From Methanotrichaceae archaeon (lineage in GTDB: Archaea > Halobacteriota > Methanosarcinia > Methanotrichales > Methanotrichaceae), in NCBI GenBank assembly GCA_016927425.1, contig JAFGMR010000022.1:1-56779 (forward strand): a stretch of DNA of 56,779 nt. Reading direction: 5' to 3'. The stretch's first letter is position 1. Each line of letters opens with the position of its first letter. The notes beneath the pieces were generated by a model that was not told the origin of the DNA, did no database searches, and was given only the letters and a program-made list of their open reading frames with translations. Both the position numbers and the translations under genes were made by a program. Shown here piece after piece: positions 1-8,320 of this stretch.

Positions 1-33
1 CAAATATCCACAGTGACGATGAAAGATTCTCGA

Positions 34-693
34 TCATGCATTATCTGGTTGCTCATTCGCTGTTTGCATATCATTATACGTTGGCATTTTTAGGATCTGC
101 TCAGGGGTAGCCGGTACTCCCGACCCCCGAAGCCGATTGAACTGCTCATGGAAGCGATTTGTGATTTCATCATAGGCATCTTCAATAATAGTAGCAAGTT
201 TAAAATATTCAGTATCTTTATGCCGATCCTCCAGCAGAAGATATCGATCATCGATGAGGAGACTGTGACGGGGAGGCCGTTTTGATATTATGTATATATT
301 GATATTACCTCCATACAGTTTCACGAGACCAGCCAACTTAGTTTTTGTATCCTCATCAAACGCTTTAGGGCCGCATATTCCCTCGACGTCAAATCCTTTT
401 TCTAGCGCAATTCTAATTGATTCGACATCCTTGCACTCCCCCCAGATGAACTCCAGCTTATGCTTGCCTTTCTTTTTTGATAGCTTCTCAATCGTCTTGA
501 GCTTCCACTCATGTGTTTGCGATGGTCCGCTAGGTCCTTTGGGAAAATGAATGACCCTCTTAGATCTTCTTCCCCACGGACTATTGAACTTCCAAGGTAC
601 TCTAAAAACGATATGAACAACACCCAGCGCGATAAGAGCTACGCTAACTGCGCCACCGATCAAAATTGCCATTTGAGGGAGATCAGCAGACAT
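34..693 (-). CDS. Membrane-anchored PLD-like hypothetical protein
   Basis: A 219-residue protein with one N-terminal hydrophobic segment (about residues 8-31), followed by a basic linker and a soluble domain of about 150 residues. The C-terminal half contains a RHSLLIDDRYLLLED stretch and an acidic tail (FHEQF). This resembles the second half of phospholipase D-like modules, in which a His follows a basic patch, but a full HxKxxxxD motif is not visible. Catalytic activity is therefore doubtful. The start is the ATG preceded by GGAGGG. The gene is visibly richer in A/T than its neighbours, which hints at acquisition. The next gene upstream on the same strand ends about 250 bases away, so it is probably transcribed alone. 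Function unknown; the PLD relation is inference from pattern only. Confidence 0.6.
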   Translation of the reverse strand: MSADLPQMAILIGGAVSVALIALGVVHIVFRVPWKFNSPWGRRSKRVIHFPKGPSGPSQTHEWKLKTIEKLSKKKGKHKLEFIWGECKDVESIRIALEKGFDVEGICGPKAFDEDTKTKLAGLVKLYGGNINIYIISKRPPRHSLLIDDRYLLLEDRHKDTEYFKLATIIEDAYDEITNRFHEQFNRLRGSGVPATPEQILKMPTYNDMQTANEQPDNA

Positions 694-798
694 GTCCCTC
701 CGCCATACCGCTCATCCGCCCATCAACCACCATATTTTACAGCCAATGCACAATCGCCCTTTAGGATTGATGGACCGCCGCATATAGTCCTTTTGGTC

Positions 799-808
799 AA
801 TATATACC
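799..808 (-). promoter_or_regulatory. Candidate TATA box for the PLD-like gene
   Basis: On the minus strand this reads GGTATATATT, a good archaeal TATA element. It lies about 110 bases upstream of the ATG at 693. The 694-944 gap is AT-rich and holds no convincing gene. Confidence 0.3.
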
Positions 809-944
809 TTTGCCCTATAGCAAAGAGATTCGACTAATATGTATCTCCCAGAAATATTTATACTCATGGCCCGATCCATTATCCAGGGCGCGGTGATGAT
901 ATGGCCTGTCTGATCGATGATGAGGATATTGAGTTCTGAGCGCC

Positions 945-1913
945 CTATAGATCCCTTCCCGGCACGAGATCGCATCCTGTGCAGCGGTAGCACATAGTCA
1001 AGGCAGAATCCCCCCGTAGCCCGGAGCGGTCGAGCGCCCTCTTGGCGTATCGTGCTAACCGAAGCAGCCTCTCGGGCCCCGGTCGCACCATATCGAGCTC
1101 GCCGCGGCGAAGCGGATGAGGGTAGACGGGCCGAAGAGTCGGCAGGATCCCGGCCTCCGCGAGCTCATCGATTCCTTCCATCAGGGTTCGGTCGGACTCG
1201 CCTAGGCCGACGATGACGTTAGAAAAAACATGGCCACGGCCGAAGATGGGCACAGCCTCGCATAGCGCCTCCATGATCTCCTCGAATGAAAGTCCTGGGC
1301 AGACGCGGGGGAAGAGGTCGCGGTCGACGGTCTCCAGGTTGTACTTGACCTCACATGCCCCCGCTGCTTTCAGGAGCTGGTTGGATCGCTTCGTCGGACA
1401 GACCGAGACCCCTATCGGCACGCGAAAGCAGCCCAGCCGTTCGACGAGTTGCACTACCCGATCCACCTCCCCCTCTGGGGAGACCTCGACTCCGCTCGTA
1501 AGCGATATCGCCTTGAGTCGGCCAGTTGCTGCGGCCCGTGTAATCATCTCCTCAATGCTCGCAAAGGATTTCACGGCGCCGCAAAGTATTGGAACTGCGC
1601 AGAACTTGCAGTTGTATATGCAGCGCTCGCAGACGGTGATGTATGCCTGATCGGGACAGTGGCAGAGGGGCTCGACGAGCGTGCCCCTTGCAACCTCCCG
1701 CCCTTCGCAGGAGAGGATCGCTTCGCCTTCCAAGCGTTCGAGAAGAAGGGGGGAGGTTGGGTCCTCGGCGAGCCGGACCAGCCGGTTCCCGGATCGAAAG
1801 AATATGGAATGTCCCCCCGCCCCCGGGCCGGCCGTGGACCTCTCGCCAGAGAGGTGCTGCCCATGCCTCACTGACCCCACCGACAGGAGGTAGGCCTTCG
1901 TCTCAAGGTCCAT
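945..1913 (-). CDS. Radical SAM protein
   Basis: A 322-residue protein with the radical SAM cluster motif CxxxCxxC (CIYNCKFC) near residue 90. This is followed by glycine-rich and ENL/ETVD-type strands expected in the TIM barrel (KYNLETVDRD, SNVIVGLGES). The C-terminus has extra cysteines (CYRCTGC), which may bind a second Fe-S cluster or zinc. The barrel signature resembles biotin-synthase/lipoyl-synthase-like archaeal radical SAM proteins, but the substrate cannot be told from sequence. The start ATG is preceded by GGAAGGAT. The divergent neighbour is archaemetzincin, with only about 80 bases between the starts. Cytosolic. Family assignment is firm, specific function unknown. Confidence 0.85.
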   Translation of the reverse strand: MDLETKAYLLSVGSVRHGQHLSGERSTAGPGAGGHSIFFRSGNRLVRLAEDPTSPLLLERLEGEAILSCEGREVARGTLVEPLCHCPDQAYITVCERCIYNCKFCAVPILCGAVKSFASIEEMITRAAATGRLKAISLTSGVEVSPEGEVDRVVQLVERLGCFRVPIGVSVCPTKRSNQLLKAAGACEVKYNLETVDRDLFPRVCPGLSFEEIMEALCEAVPIFGRGHVFSNVIVGLGESDRTLMEGIDELAEAGILPTLRPVYPHPLRRGELDMVRPGPERLLRLARYAKRALDRSGLRGDSALTMCYRCTGCDLVPGRDL

Positions 1914-1996
1914 ATCCTTCCGGAAGCCTCAATGGTTTATAGCCCTGATGCCGCCGGGCCGTTTCGCTTTTGAATCATAGACGAAAAGGATTGAAC

Positions 1997-2449
1997 ATGA
2001 TCCTATGGCTCTACCACGATCATCCTAAAGAGGCGCCCGTCCTCGCCCGGGCGATAGCCCATCTCTACGGGATTGAGGTCGAGGATCGCGGGAGGCTCTC
2101 AATGCCTGCAGGTGCCCAGCAGAACGCAGCTTTCCTCCTGCGCCACCTGGAGAGGAGATCCGGGGCCCACCCAACCCTCTGGCTGGTGGATAGAAGCCTA
2201 TTCTTCCCAAGAACTGGAGAGCTCTTCGGCTGCGCTGCAGGCCGGCTCGCCCTCCTCTCGGGAGCCGACCTCGACCTCGATACTCTCGTTAAGGAGGCCT
2301 TGCACGAGGTAGGACATATCCTAGGCCTCGATCACTGCAAAGGACCATGCCTCATGAGCCTCTCCAGATCGCACGAGGAGGCCAGGGCGAAGCCCCCCGT
2401 ACTCTGCCCTGACTGCTCCGCCCAACTGGAGAGGCTTCTTTCACCCTAG
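1997..2449 (+). CDS. amzA: Archaemetzincin zinc metalloprotease
   Basis: A 150-residue protein with the archaemetzincin signature: HEVGHILGLDHC (HExxHxxGxxHC), then CLM and a distal CPDC pair that binds a structural zinc. The two His pairs and the Glu of the active site are intact. The family comprises soluble single-domain metallopeptidases of roughly 180 residues, so this one is slightly short. I chose the ATG at 1997 because AAAGGATTG sits just upstream. A TTG at 1970 is also in frame. A TATA-like TTTATAG lies near 1935. The stop codon overlaps the stop of the convergent NosD-like gene within one CTAG. The physiological substrate of archaeal archaemetzincins is not known. Confidence 0.85.
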   Translation: MILWLYHDHPKEAPVLARAIAHLYGIEVEDRGRLSMPAGAQQNAAFLLRHLERRSGAHPTLWLVDRSLFFPRTGELFGCAAGRLALLSGADLDLDTLVKEALHEVGHILGLDHCKGPCLMSLSRSHEEARAKPPVLCPDCSAQLERLLSP

Positions 2450-4179
2450 GAGACGACAACGACGTTGCTTGCTCCCATATGCTTCCTGTAGACGTTGTCC
2501 TCGAACATGCGGAAGTCATACCTGCCTGGGCCCGGCGGAACGAAGGTGATCTCACCACAGCTCCGCCCTCCAAGCGACTGCATATCGATCATGAACTTGT
2601 CGGGGCTCGTCATGGTGTACATTCCAATGACGCCGTTTGGCTTTGCCCCCCAGAACGAGACGGAGATCGCCTCGCCGGATGTTGCAGTCGATGGAGTTGC
2701 AACGATCCTAACGCCGGAGCTTGCCGCAACGTGCACAGGCCCGCTTACGGCGATCGCTGCCGCCTCGCCCTCTCGGAACAGGCGGAAGTCGTAGCTTCCA
2801 GCCGATTGAGGGGCGATGAAATTCAGCTGGCCCCGGCTGGAGCCGGCAAGAACCCTCTTCTCGATGGGCCGGTCGTCGGACCCTCCGGAAGGAAAGACCC
2901 CGACCCAATCGCCGAAGAGGCCGGGGGCTCCGGAGTAGGTGATCACAATCATATCGCAGGTGCTCGCGGACTGGATGGATGCGGATACATCCGGGACCTC
3001 AACCGCTATGGCGATGGAGGAGAGAGGCCCACCTTCATCGAAGATCCTCAAGTCGTACGATCCCTCTTCTGCCGGCACCATCAGGTTCGCGCTTCCAGAT
3101 CCCTCGACCCCCACCGCTTCGATTGGCGAGGTGCCATTTGCGGGCAAAAGCTCTATTCGGCCACTCGTCCCCGAGGGAAGGCCATATCTGACCTCCATCT
3201 CCTCTCCCGGATTGTAAGCGATCCTTTCTAGCATCAACTCTCCCCTTCCACCTGATCGATAGACGAAGGCTGCATTTTCTGAGGCCAGAGGATAGCGATC
3301 CTTGCTCGAGCCGCCGGGAATGGCAAGGCCAGCATCGCAGATGCCGTCCCGGTTTCGGTCCGTGCATCCTTCCGCCAGGTCGTCGAAGTCGATGAAGCTG
3401 TTTCCACTCAATCCATCGTCCCAATCGTCAAGGCCTTCGTCGTAGGCGTTCTGGCCGTTATTCGCAAACCGGTTATTGCTGATGACGTTCCCCCGGGCCT
3501 CCCTTCCCAGCTCTCGAACGTCCTCGCCTTCCAGGGTCGGCATATACTTTATCGAGACGCCCAGGCCGCTTTCTGCAGGCGTCATGCTCCCATCCACCTC
3601 TCGTGGCAGGATCTCGATTCCCCTTCCGTTAAATTCAATGAGATTGGAGGCGATGGCATTTCCCCAAGCACCCCTAAGAGCGATTCCAATAGCATTGCGC
3701 CGGAAGATGCTCTCAACGATTGTGTTATTTCCAGAGTCCTCGACCAGGATTCCGCAGTTTGCGTTTCCCAGAACGCTAACGCCTCGAATGACATTGTTCC
3801 GGGATAGTATCTTGATTCCAGCGTCGCCCTCCTCTTCGCCCCCGCCGGATACTATCAATCCCTCCAGAGTGCATCCGTCGGCCGAGAGTGTTATCGCGCT
3901 TCCATCGCCCGATGCGTCGATGGTCGGGAGGCCATCGCCCTGATCGAGCCCTACGAGGGAGATCCCCGCCCTAAGGAACACGTTCTCATGATACGTTCCG
4001 CCGGAGACGAAGACCGTCTCGCCAAACGAAGCCATCTCCACGGCATCCTGAATGCTTTCGCCCGGCGTGACCGTGACGGCCTGGCCCGATATGGCAAGGA
4101 GCAGAGCCGCTGCGGCGAGGATGGAGGCAGTTAGCCAAGGGGAATCGAGCAACTTCTGCATGGCCCGACGTGGGCTCAC
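2446..4179 (-). CDS. Secreted NosD-like parallel beta-helix protein
   Basis: A 577-residue exported protein. Residues about 15-34 form a signal peptide or anchor (Ala/Leu-rich). Residues about 38-260 carry right-handed beta-helix repeats of the NosD/CASH type (GTYHENVFLRAGISLVG, NNTIVESIFRRNAIGI). A short Asp-rich loop (DRNRDGICD), probably calcium-binding, follows. The remainder contains three divergent repeats of about 90 residues, each ending in YDLRIFDE, YDFRLFRE or YDFRMFED, probably Ig-like surface domains. This is a typical cell-surface architecture in Methanosarcinales. No copper or nitrous-oxide reductase genes are nearby, so a NosD role in N2O reduction is unlikely. It lies downstream of the DUF2207 gene with a 255-base gap (4180-4434) in which I see nothing. 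Confidence 0.75.
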   Translation of the reverse strand: MSPRRAMQKLLDSPWLTASILAAAALLLAISGQAVTVTPGESIQDAVEMASFGETVFVSGGTYHENVFLRAGISLVGLDQGDGLPTIDASGDGSAITLSADGCTLEGLIVSGGGEEEGDAGIKILSRNNVIRGVSVLGNANCGILVEDSGNNTIVESIFRRNAIGIALRGAWGNAIASNLIEFNGRGIEILPREVDGSMTPAESGLGVSIKYMPTLEGEDVRELGREARGNVISNNRFANNGQNAYDEGLDDWDDGLSGNSFIDFDDLAEGCTDRNRDGICDAGLAIPGGSSKDRYPLASENAAFVYRSGGRGELMLERIAYNPGEEMEVRYGLPSGTSGRIELLPANGTSPIEAVGVEGSGSANLMVPAEEGSYDLRIFDEGGPLSSIAIAVEVPDVSASIQSASTCDMIVITYSGAPGLFGDWVGVFPSGGSDDRPIEKRVLAGSSRGQLNFIAPQSAGSYDFRLFREGEAAAIAVSGPVHVAASSGVRIVATPSTATSGEAISVSFWGAKPNGVIGMYTMTSPDKFMIDMQSLGGRSCGEITFVPPGPGRYDFRMFEDNVYRKHMGASNVVVVS

Positions 4180-4434
4180 GGCGCTATAAACGTTTGTCCG
4201 TCACCCCTTCTGCCAAAGGACGCGGACGGAGTGAAGGATCCCTGGCAAGGATGGCCGTATTGCATCGAAGACAGCACCCCTGGAAGCGGGGCCTCGGCGA
4301 TAGCATCTTCGGAGCCGGGCGTTTGAAGGGCCCTCTGCGACAGGCCTTCCGCTGCCCCTTCCCCCGCCAGGAGAGCGGCCGTTCATCCAGGGGCGGTCAA
4401 GCCTCCGAATCCGGGCCAAGCTGCCCCCTCCGTC

Positions 4435-6378
4435 TCACCTTGCACCGCCCCCGCCGCCCCCGAATCCGCCACCGCCTCCAAACCCGCCGCCGCTGCCACC
4501 AAGTCCGCCGGAGCTGCTGCTGGGAGGAGACGTCATTCCATAGGAATGCATGAAGATAAGCGGCATATCTCTCGCAGCATCGACATGCGGGATCGTGACG
4601 TTCAAAGACTTCATCGCCTCGACGACTTTATCACCTACTCCGAGGGCTGTTCCGTATACCAGCCACTCCTGCCAGATGTTGAGATCCTCAGGCGCGTACT
4701 TCTGGATTGAGGCAAAGCTCGATAGATGCTTTCTGAATGCGTCCCACTCAAGCTTCTCTTTATAGTAGTCCTCCTTCCACTTCCCGAAAAGGGCTGTAGG
4801 AGATATCGCTACCGCCACTAGCTGAAGCGCAAGGATCGAGACCTTGGCCACAACTGGAGAGGAGAAAAATCCCACAAGTCCTCCGAGGTGGGGTCCAAAT
4901 GCGAAAATAAATATCAATAATACGAAGAGTACGCCAAATCCCCTTCCCCGGACCCACCGGCCAGACTCGGTTAAGAAAGGTCGCAGAGATAATCTGGGCT
5001 TTACGACGAATGTACTGGATAGCTCTTTGTTCGGGGCATACATCAGACGCTTCATCCTCTTCCGGACGGCTTCCAGGCCTGACGCACCTTTCCCTTTTCC
5101 AGCCTCAGCCTCTTTTCTCATCCTCTCGAGGCTTACCTCGAGAATTGCCGTAGAGAAGATCCCGGATGGGGCATAATCCTTGAGAAATCCAAAGACGTCT
5201 CTCTCGTAATCGTCGTCAAGCGCCTCAGGCCCTTTCAGCAGCCTCATCCTCAAGATCCTTTTCGTAGACGTTTTGAGAAATCCCTTCTCCTCGGTCTCCG
5301 AAGGTTCGATGTTAATTATCCCACGGCGATGAAAGTCAAGAAGCGTGGCGTAGAAACCGTTCTCGTTAAACGCGAAGGAGTCGCCGGAAAAGACCAGGTT
5401 CACAAGCCAGGGCTTTCTCTTCTCAGGGACGAAGCTGAGGGTCTCTGGCACCATATACACCCCCTCCTTGCCTGATCTCCGGTAGATCAGAAAGAGCGCT
5501 ACCGGCATGAGGAGGATGAGCCCTGTCAAACCATAGTTGAGCGCCCTATTGGCCGTCGTTCCTCCAAGACCTGCCGCGTTTGCGGCAATTGTCTTATTCC
5601 CGACGTCATAGACCTGCCGCGGAAAGCCGTCCATGATCCCGGCGACAGCTGGATCGAAGAGGATCTCGACCTCAAGAAGCTCGTCCTTCGGGCTTGCCCC
5701 CCTCATCAGCCATACGTCCCCCTCCTGGACTACGTCCATCGGAGGGTGAGGATATATCCGGCGAACGTAGCCGTTCTCGTCGTGGATTGCAATTGTCGCC
5801 GACCTATACGGGAGATGCTCGCCTGCCAGCATCAGGTTCAGATGACAGTATTGATCGTCGCATTCCAGGGGAGGATGGACCTTGAATACGTAGCCGATCT
5901 CGTATCGACCCTTGGAGAACATCTCCGGCCGAAAGCAGCCAACCTCGCTCTTCATTGCCAGGTCCCGAATCGCAGGGACGCTCGCAGCGTCTCCGGATAA
6001 GACCTCGACTCTACCCGACCAGTCCTTTATGTAAGAGGTGGATCCCTCAGGAGGGCGGACCGCCACTAGCTCGAAGCAGGACCGATTGAGCTTTTCAGAG
6101 GCGAGGGGGGCCATGAGGTTTCGATAGAGCATCCTGTACTTACCGGATTTTCTGACCTGGTAGACGAAGCGCTCTTCGAGGGTTCCATCCGGGTAGATAT
6201 CTGCCCTGTAGTCATCTACGTAGACGTCTCCTAAAATCGCCACCGACCGATCCGACATTTTTTCGGCATGGCTCAATGGAGATGCGATCATCCCCTCCGT
6301 CAGGAGAAGCCCTATGATCCCGATCAGAAAGACCGAAGCTATCAGGACTGCGATCTGCCGCTCTTCCTTCAACTCCAA
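4435..6378 (-). CDS. DUF2207-type membrane protein
   Basis: A 647-residue membrane protein of the DUF2207 family. It has an N-terminal hydrophobic segment (about 9-30) followed by an extracytoplasmic beta-rich domain of about 250 residues. A membrane segment near 283-305 (GLILLMPVALFLIYRR) leads to a cytoplasmic region, then two more membrane segments near 465-520. The C-terminus is a Gly/Ser-rich tail ending in GGFGGGGG runs, a hallmark of this family. DUF2207 proteins are widespread, often near LemA-like genes, and have no defined biochemical role; no LemA gene is seen here. It is followed on the same strand by the beta-helix gene. Confidence 0.8.
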   Translation of the reverse strand: MELKEERQIAVLIASVFLIGIIGLLLTEGMIASPLSHAEKMSDRSVAILGDVYVDDYRADIYPDGTLEERFVYQVRKSGKYRMLYRNLMAPLASEKLNRSCFELVAVRPPEGSTSYIKDWSGRVEVLSGDAASVPAIRDLAMKSEVGCFRPEMFSKGRYEIGYVFKVHPPLECDDQYCHLNLMLAGEHLPYRSATIAIHDENGYVRRIYPHPPMDVVQEGDVWLMRGASPKDELLEVEILFDPAVAGIMDGFPRQVYDVGNKTIAANAAGLGGTTANRALNYGLTGLILLMPVALFLIYRRSGKEGVYMVPETLSFVPEKRKPWLVNLVFSGDSFAFNENGFYATLLDFHRRGIINIEPSETEEKGFLKTSTKRILRMRLLKGPEALDDDYERDVFGFLKDYAPSGIFSTAILEVSLERMRKEAEAGKGKGASGLEAVRKRMKRLMYAPNKELSSTFVVKPRLSLRPFLTESGRWVRGRGFGVLFVLLIFIFAFGPHLGGLVGFFSSPVVAKVSILALQLVAVAISPTALFGKWKEDYYKEKLEWDAFRKHLSSFASIQKYAPEDLNIWQEWLVYGTALGVGDKVVEAMKSLNVTIPHVDAARDMPLIFMHSYGMTSPPSSSSGGLGGSGGGFGGGGGFGGGGGGAR

Positions 6379-6740
6379 CTCACCTCCGGCCGGCTCGATC
6401 CCTCATATTCATACGTCGGATAAACGAGCCATCTTGGCCCGCCCTCATCGAAGTTTATGTGATCCATCTTCATCATCCCCAGAAGAGGCGCTCGCGGGGA
6501 TCGTATCCAGCATTGTGTAGAACGCCTGGATCGTGCTGTTATAGATAGCACATTAGGCAAGCGAATCGATATGAATTTTTCGATTGTATTTATGCCTGGA
6601 CGGAGTTGCGGTCCGGGTCGCCCTTGGCTCATGTTATACAAAACGAGCAGACACCCTCGAAGAAGCCAATTTGATGGCCTTTTAGGCCGCCGAAGAAGGG
6701 CGGCCAGCGAGGTAGATCCCCTGGGCCGCCGACCGACCCA
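6379..6740. other. Intergenic region upstream of DUF2207 gene
   Basis: About 360 bases with no convincing gene. The sequence is AT-rich around 6540-6600 and contains a minus-strand TATA-like GCATAAATAC near 6590, which may belong to the DUF2207 gene. The phrase CGAGGTAGAT occurs twice (near 6698 and 6753). A 137-codon minus-strand open frame here has no recognisable domain and I do not call it. Confidence 0.4.
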
Positions 6741-6748
6741 GATATAAA
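6741..6748 (+). promoter_or_regulatory. TATA box, leaderless promoter
   Basis: GATATAAA lies centred about 27 bases upstream of the ATG at 6772. With archaeal spacing of about 25 bases from TATA to transcription start, the transcript would begin at or next to the start codon, that is, leaderless. Confidence 0.5.
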
Positions 6749-6771
6749 CCATCGAGGTAGATAACCTCTCC

Positions 6772-7230
6772 ATGGACTGCAACGGGTCTTGCCGGGAGTT
6801 CTGCCTCTGGCTAAAGGAGCTGCCACACTACCGAAGATGCATCATCCCGAAGGAGAGGCTTCCCAGCCTTCCGGAGTGCTTCTCCCGAACGATCCTCGGA
6901 GAGATGCCGCCAGGCGCAGTTCGGCAGTATCGAGGCCCTCATGCGAGCCACGTTCACGAGTATCCTGACCGCTGGGTCATCCATCGCGATCGTGTCAACG
7001 CCGACGAGGATCCGATCGGCCACCTGCTGAACGATGCGCCGGAGTACCTCGTAACGATCCTGGCCATGCTGCTCACGGGAATGGGTGCGCGGCGGGCAGC
7101 CGGAGGGCGACGGGGGACGACGCTCCTCGTAGGGGGGCTTGCGGGAGCGTTTGCCCTTCTGACCGGAAAGATGCTCAAGGTAGTGGAAGAGGAGCCCGGC
7201 GAGGAGATCTACTCCGGCGGGCCGAGATAG
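6772..7230 (+). CDS. Conserved hypothetical protein with C-terminal membrane segments
   Basis: A 152-residue protein that I do not recognise by name. The N-terminus is Cys-containing (CNGSCREFC at residues 3-11). The middle is rich in His/Asp/Arg (HVHEYPDRWVIHRD, DEDPIGHLLNDAPEYL), and this patch gives the impression of a conserved archaeal motif. Residues about 90-130 contain one or two hydrophobic stretches (YLVTILAMLLTGMG, TTLLVGGLAGAFALL), so it is probably membrane-associated. The short acidic tail follows. It lies only 12 bases upstream of the MarC-family gene and is probably cotranscribed with it. The start is supported by a leaderless-type TATA box. Confidence 0.6.
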   Translation: MDCNGSCREFCLWLKELPHYRRCIIPKERLPSLPECFSRTILGEMPPGAVRQYRGPHASHVHEYPDRWVIHRDRVNADEDPIGHLLNDAPEYLVTILAMLLTGMGARRAAGGRRGTTLLVGGLAGAFALLTGKMLKVVEEEPGEEIYSGGPR

Positions 7231-7242
7231 GGGGGCGGGCGG

Positions 7243-7887
7243 ATGGAGCTGGGGGAGGCTATCGGCTACTTTGTCTACGCCTTCGCGTCCTTCTTCATCA
7301 TAGTCAATCCAGTTGAGGCCACAGTAGTCTTCATCTCCCTTACACAAGGCCTCGATCAGATGGAGAGAAGGCACATATGCCGGCGCACAACTACAGTTGC
7401 CTTCATCATGGCAATGCTCTTCGCCCTGGGTGGAGAGATGCTCCTGGGCTTCTTCCAGATAACCATAGATTCGCTGAGGGTAGCTGGTGGAATCCTCCTA
7501 TTCCTCGTCGCAGTTGACATGCTTCGAGCAAAGCAGCCGAAGAAGGTGACCGAGGCCGAGCTTCGCGACGCAAACGAGAGGGAGGACGTCTCCGTCTTTC
7601 CCCTGGCAACGCCCCTCCTCACAGGGCCCGGCGCCATAACGACGATCATAATACTGATGGGGGCGGCAACCGTCCTCGCCGAGAAGGCGATCGTGCTCGC
7701 CGCAATGACCGCGACCTTCCTTTTGACCTACGTCATACTTCGATCCTCCGATCACATCAACCGCATGCTCGGGCTCACCGGCATCCTGGTGCTGACAAGG
7801 ATCATGGGCCTGATCCTTGGAGCGATCTCCGTCGACTTCGTCGCCCGAGGGGCCTTCAACCTCTACATCGAGATGGCAGGCATCTGA
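7243..7887 (+). CDS. MarC/SNatA-family integral membrane protein
   Basis: A 214-residue protein with about six hydrophobic segments over its whole length. It has the typical MarC features: an N-terminal FFIIVNPVEA helix, a central TPLLTGPGAITTIIIL motif, and a C-terminal RIMGLILGAISVDFV helix. The length matches the family (about 200-220). MarC proteins are inner membrane proteins; some members transport neutral amino acids, and the name does not imply antibiotic resistance. The ATG at 7243 is preceded by GGGGGGCGGGCGG. It closely follows the hypothetical gene and precedes the ArsR promoter region. Confidence 0.85.
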   Translation: MELGEAIGYFVYAFASFFIIVNPVEATVVFISLTQGLDQMERRHICRRTTTVAFIMAMLFALGGEMLLGFFQITIDSLRVAGGILLFLVAVDMLRAKQPKKVTEAELRDANEREDVSVFPLATPLLTGPGAITTIIILMGAATVLAEKAIVLAAMTATFLLTYVILRSSDHINRMLGLTGILVLTRIMGLILGAISVDFVARGAFNLYIEMAGI

Positions 7888-7905
7888 GGATTGAAAGTAT
7901 GCATG

Positions 7906-7934
7906 TATCGCGATAGTACGATAGATCTTTATGC
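7906..7934 (+). promoter_or_regulatory. ArsR-type operator and TATA box
   Basis: A perfect 10-base palindrome TATCGCGATA (7906-7915) lies just upstream of a TATA-like CTTTATGC (7927-7934), itself centred about 28 bases before the ArsR start. A palindrome next to the promoter of an ArsR gene is the usual arrangement for autorepression. The spacing suggests a leaderless transcript. Confidence 0.45.
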
Positions 7935-7957
7935 TAGGAGGGCAGAGATAGGGACAT

Positions 7958-8320
7958 ATGTCCAGAAAGACGGCCATCGACCTGCGAGCTAAGATCCTAA
8001 GGGCCCTTGCGGATCCCGTGAGGCTGGAGCTGCTTGAGTACCTCTCCGATGGGGAGAAGTGCACATGCCAGATACTGCCGGCCTTCTCGCGCTCCCAGTC
8101 TACAGTATCCAAACACATGAACATCCTTTACGATGCCGGGATTTTGGAGCGAAGGACCGATGGCAGACGCACCCTTTACCGGATCCGAGACGAGAGGGTG
8201 CTCGATATCTTGCAAGAGGTCGACTTTCTCGCTCAATCCCAGATAGAGGACCTGGCAAAGATAGGGCAGTTCCTGGAGGCGAAACGTGCGCCCTCTTCAT
8301 CCATGGAGAAGGTGGCATGA
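7958..8320 (+). CDS. ArsR-family transcriptional regulator
   Basis: A 120-residue winged-helix protein of the ArsR/SmtB family. The order is helix (LRALADPVRLELLEYL), the metal-box region KCTCQIL, recognition helix SQSTVSKHMNILYDAGIL, and wing RRTDGRRTLYRI. The CTC pair matches the position of the ELCVC metal/metalloid-sensing site of ArsR, which suggests thiol-based sensing of As(III), Sb(III) or a soft metal. It is the first gene of an operon: its TGA overlaps the permease ATG (ATGA), followed by the thiol mini-protein and DGC protein. It likely represses this operon through the palindrome upstream. Confidence 0.85.
   Translation: MSRKTAIDLRAKILRALADPVRLELLEYLSDGEKCTCQILPAFSRSQSTVSKHMNILYDAGILERRTDGRRTLYRIRDERVLDILQEVDFLAQSQIEDLAKIGQFLEAKRAPSSSMEKVA

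Noticed and set aside
712-993. Minus-strand 93-codon frame with a CxxC near its end
   Set aside because: It contains TATA-like promoter sequence for the neighbouring gene, overlaps the radical SAM gene end, and shows no domain or SD.
2446-4179. True NosD for nitrous oxide reductase
   Set aside because: No nosZ or other nos genes are present, and beta-helix surface proteins of this kind are common in methanogens.
6369-6782. Minus-strand 137-codon frame upstream of the DUF2207 gene
   Set aside because: No recognisable domain, low-complexity composition, and it spans promoter-like sequence.
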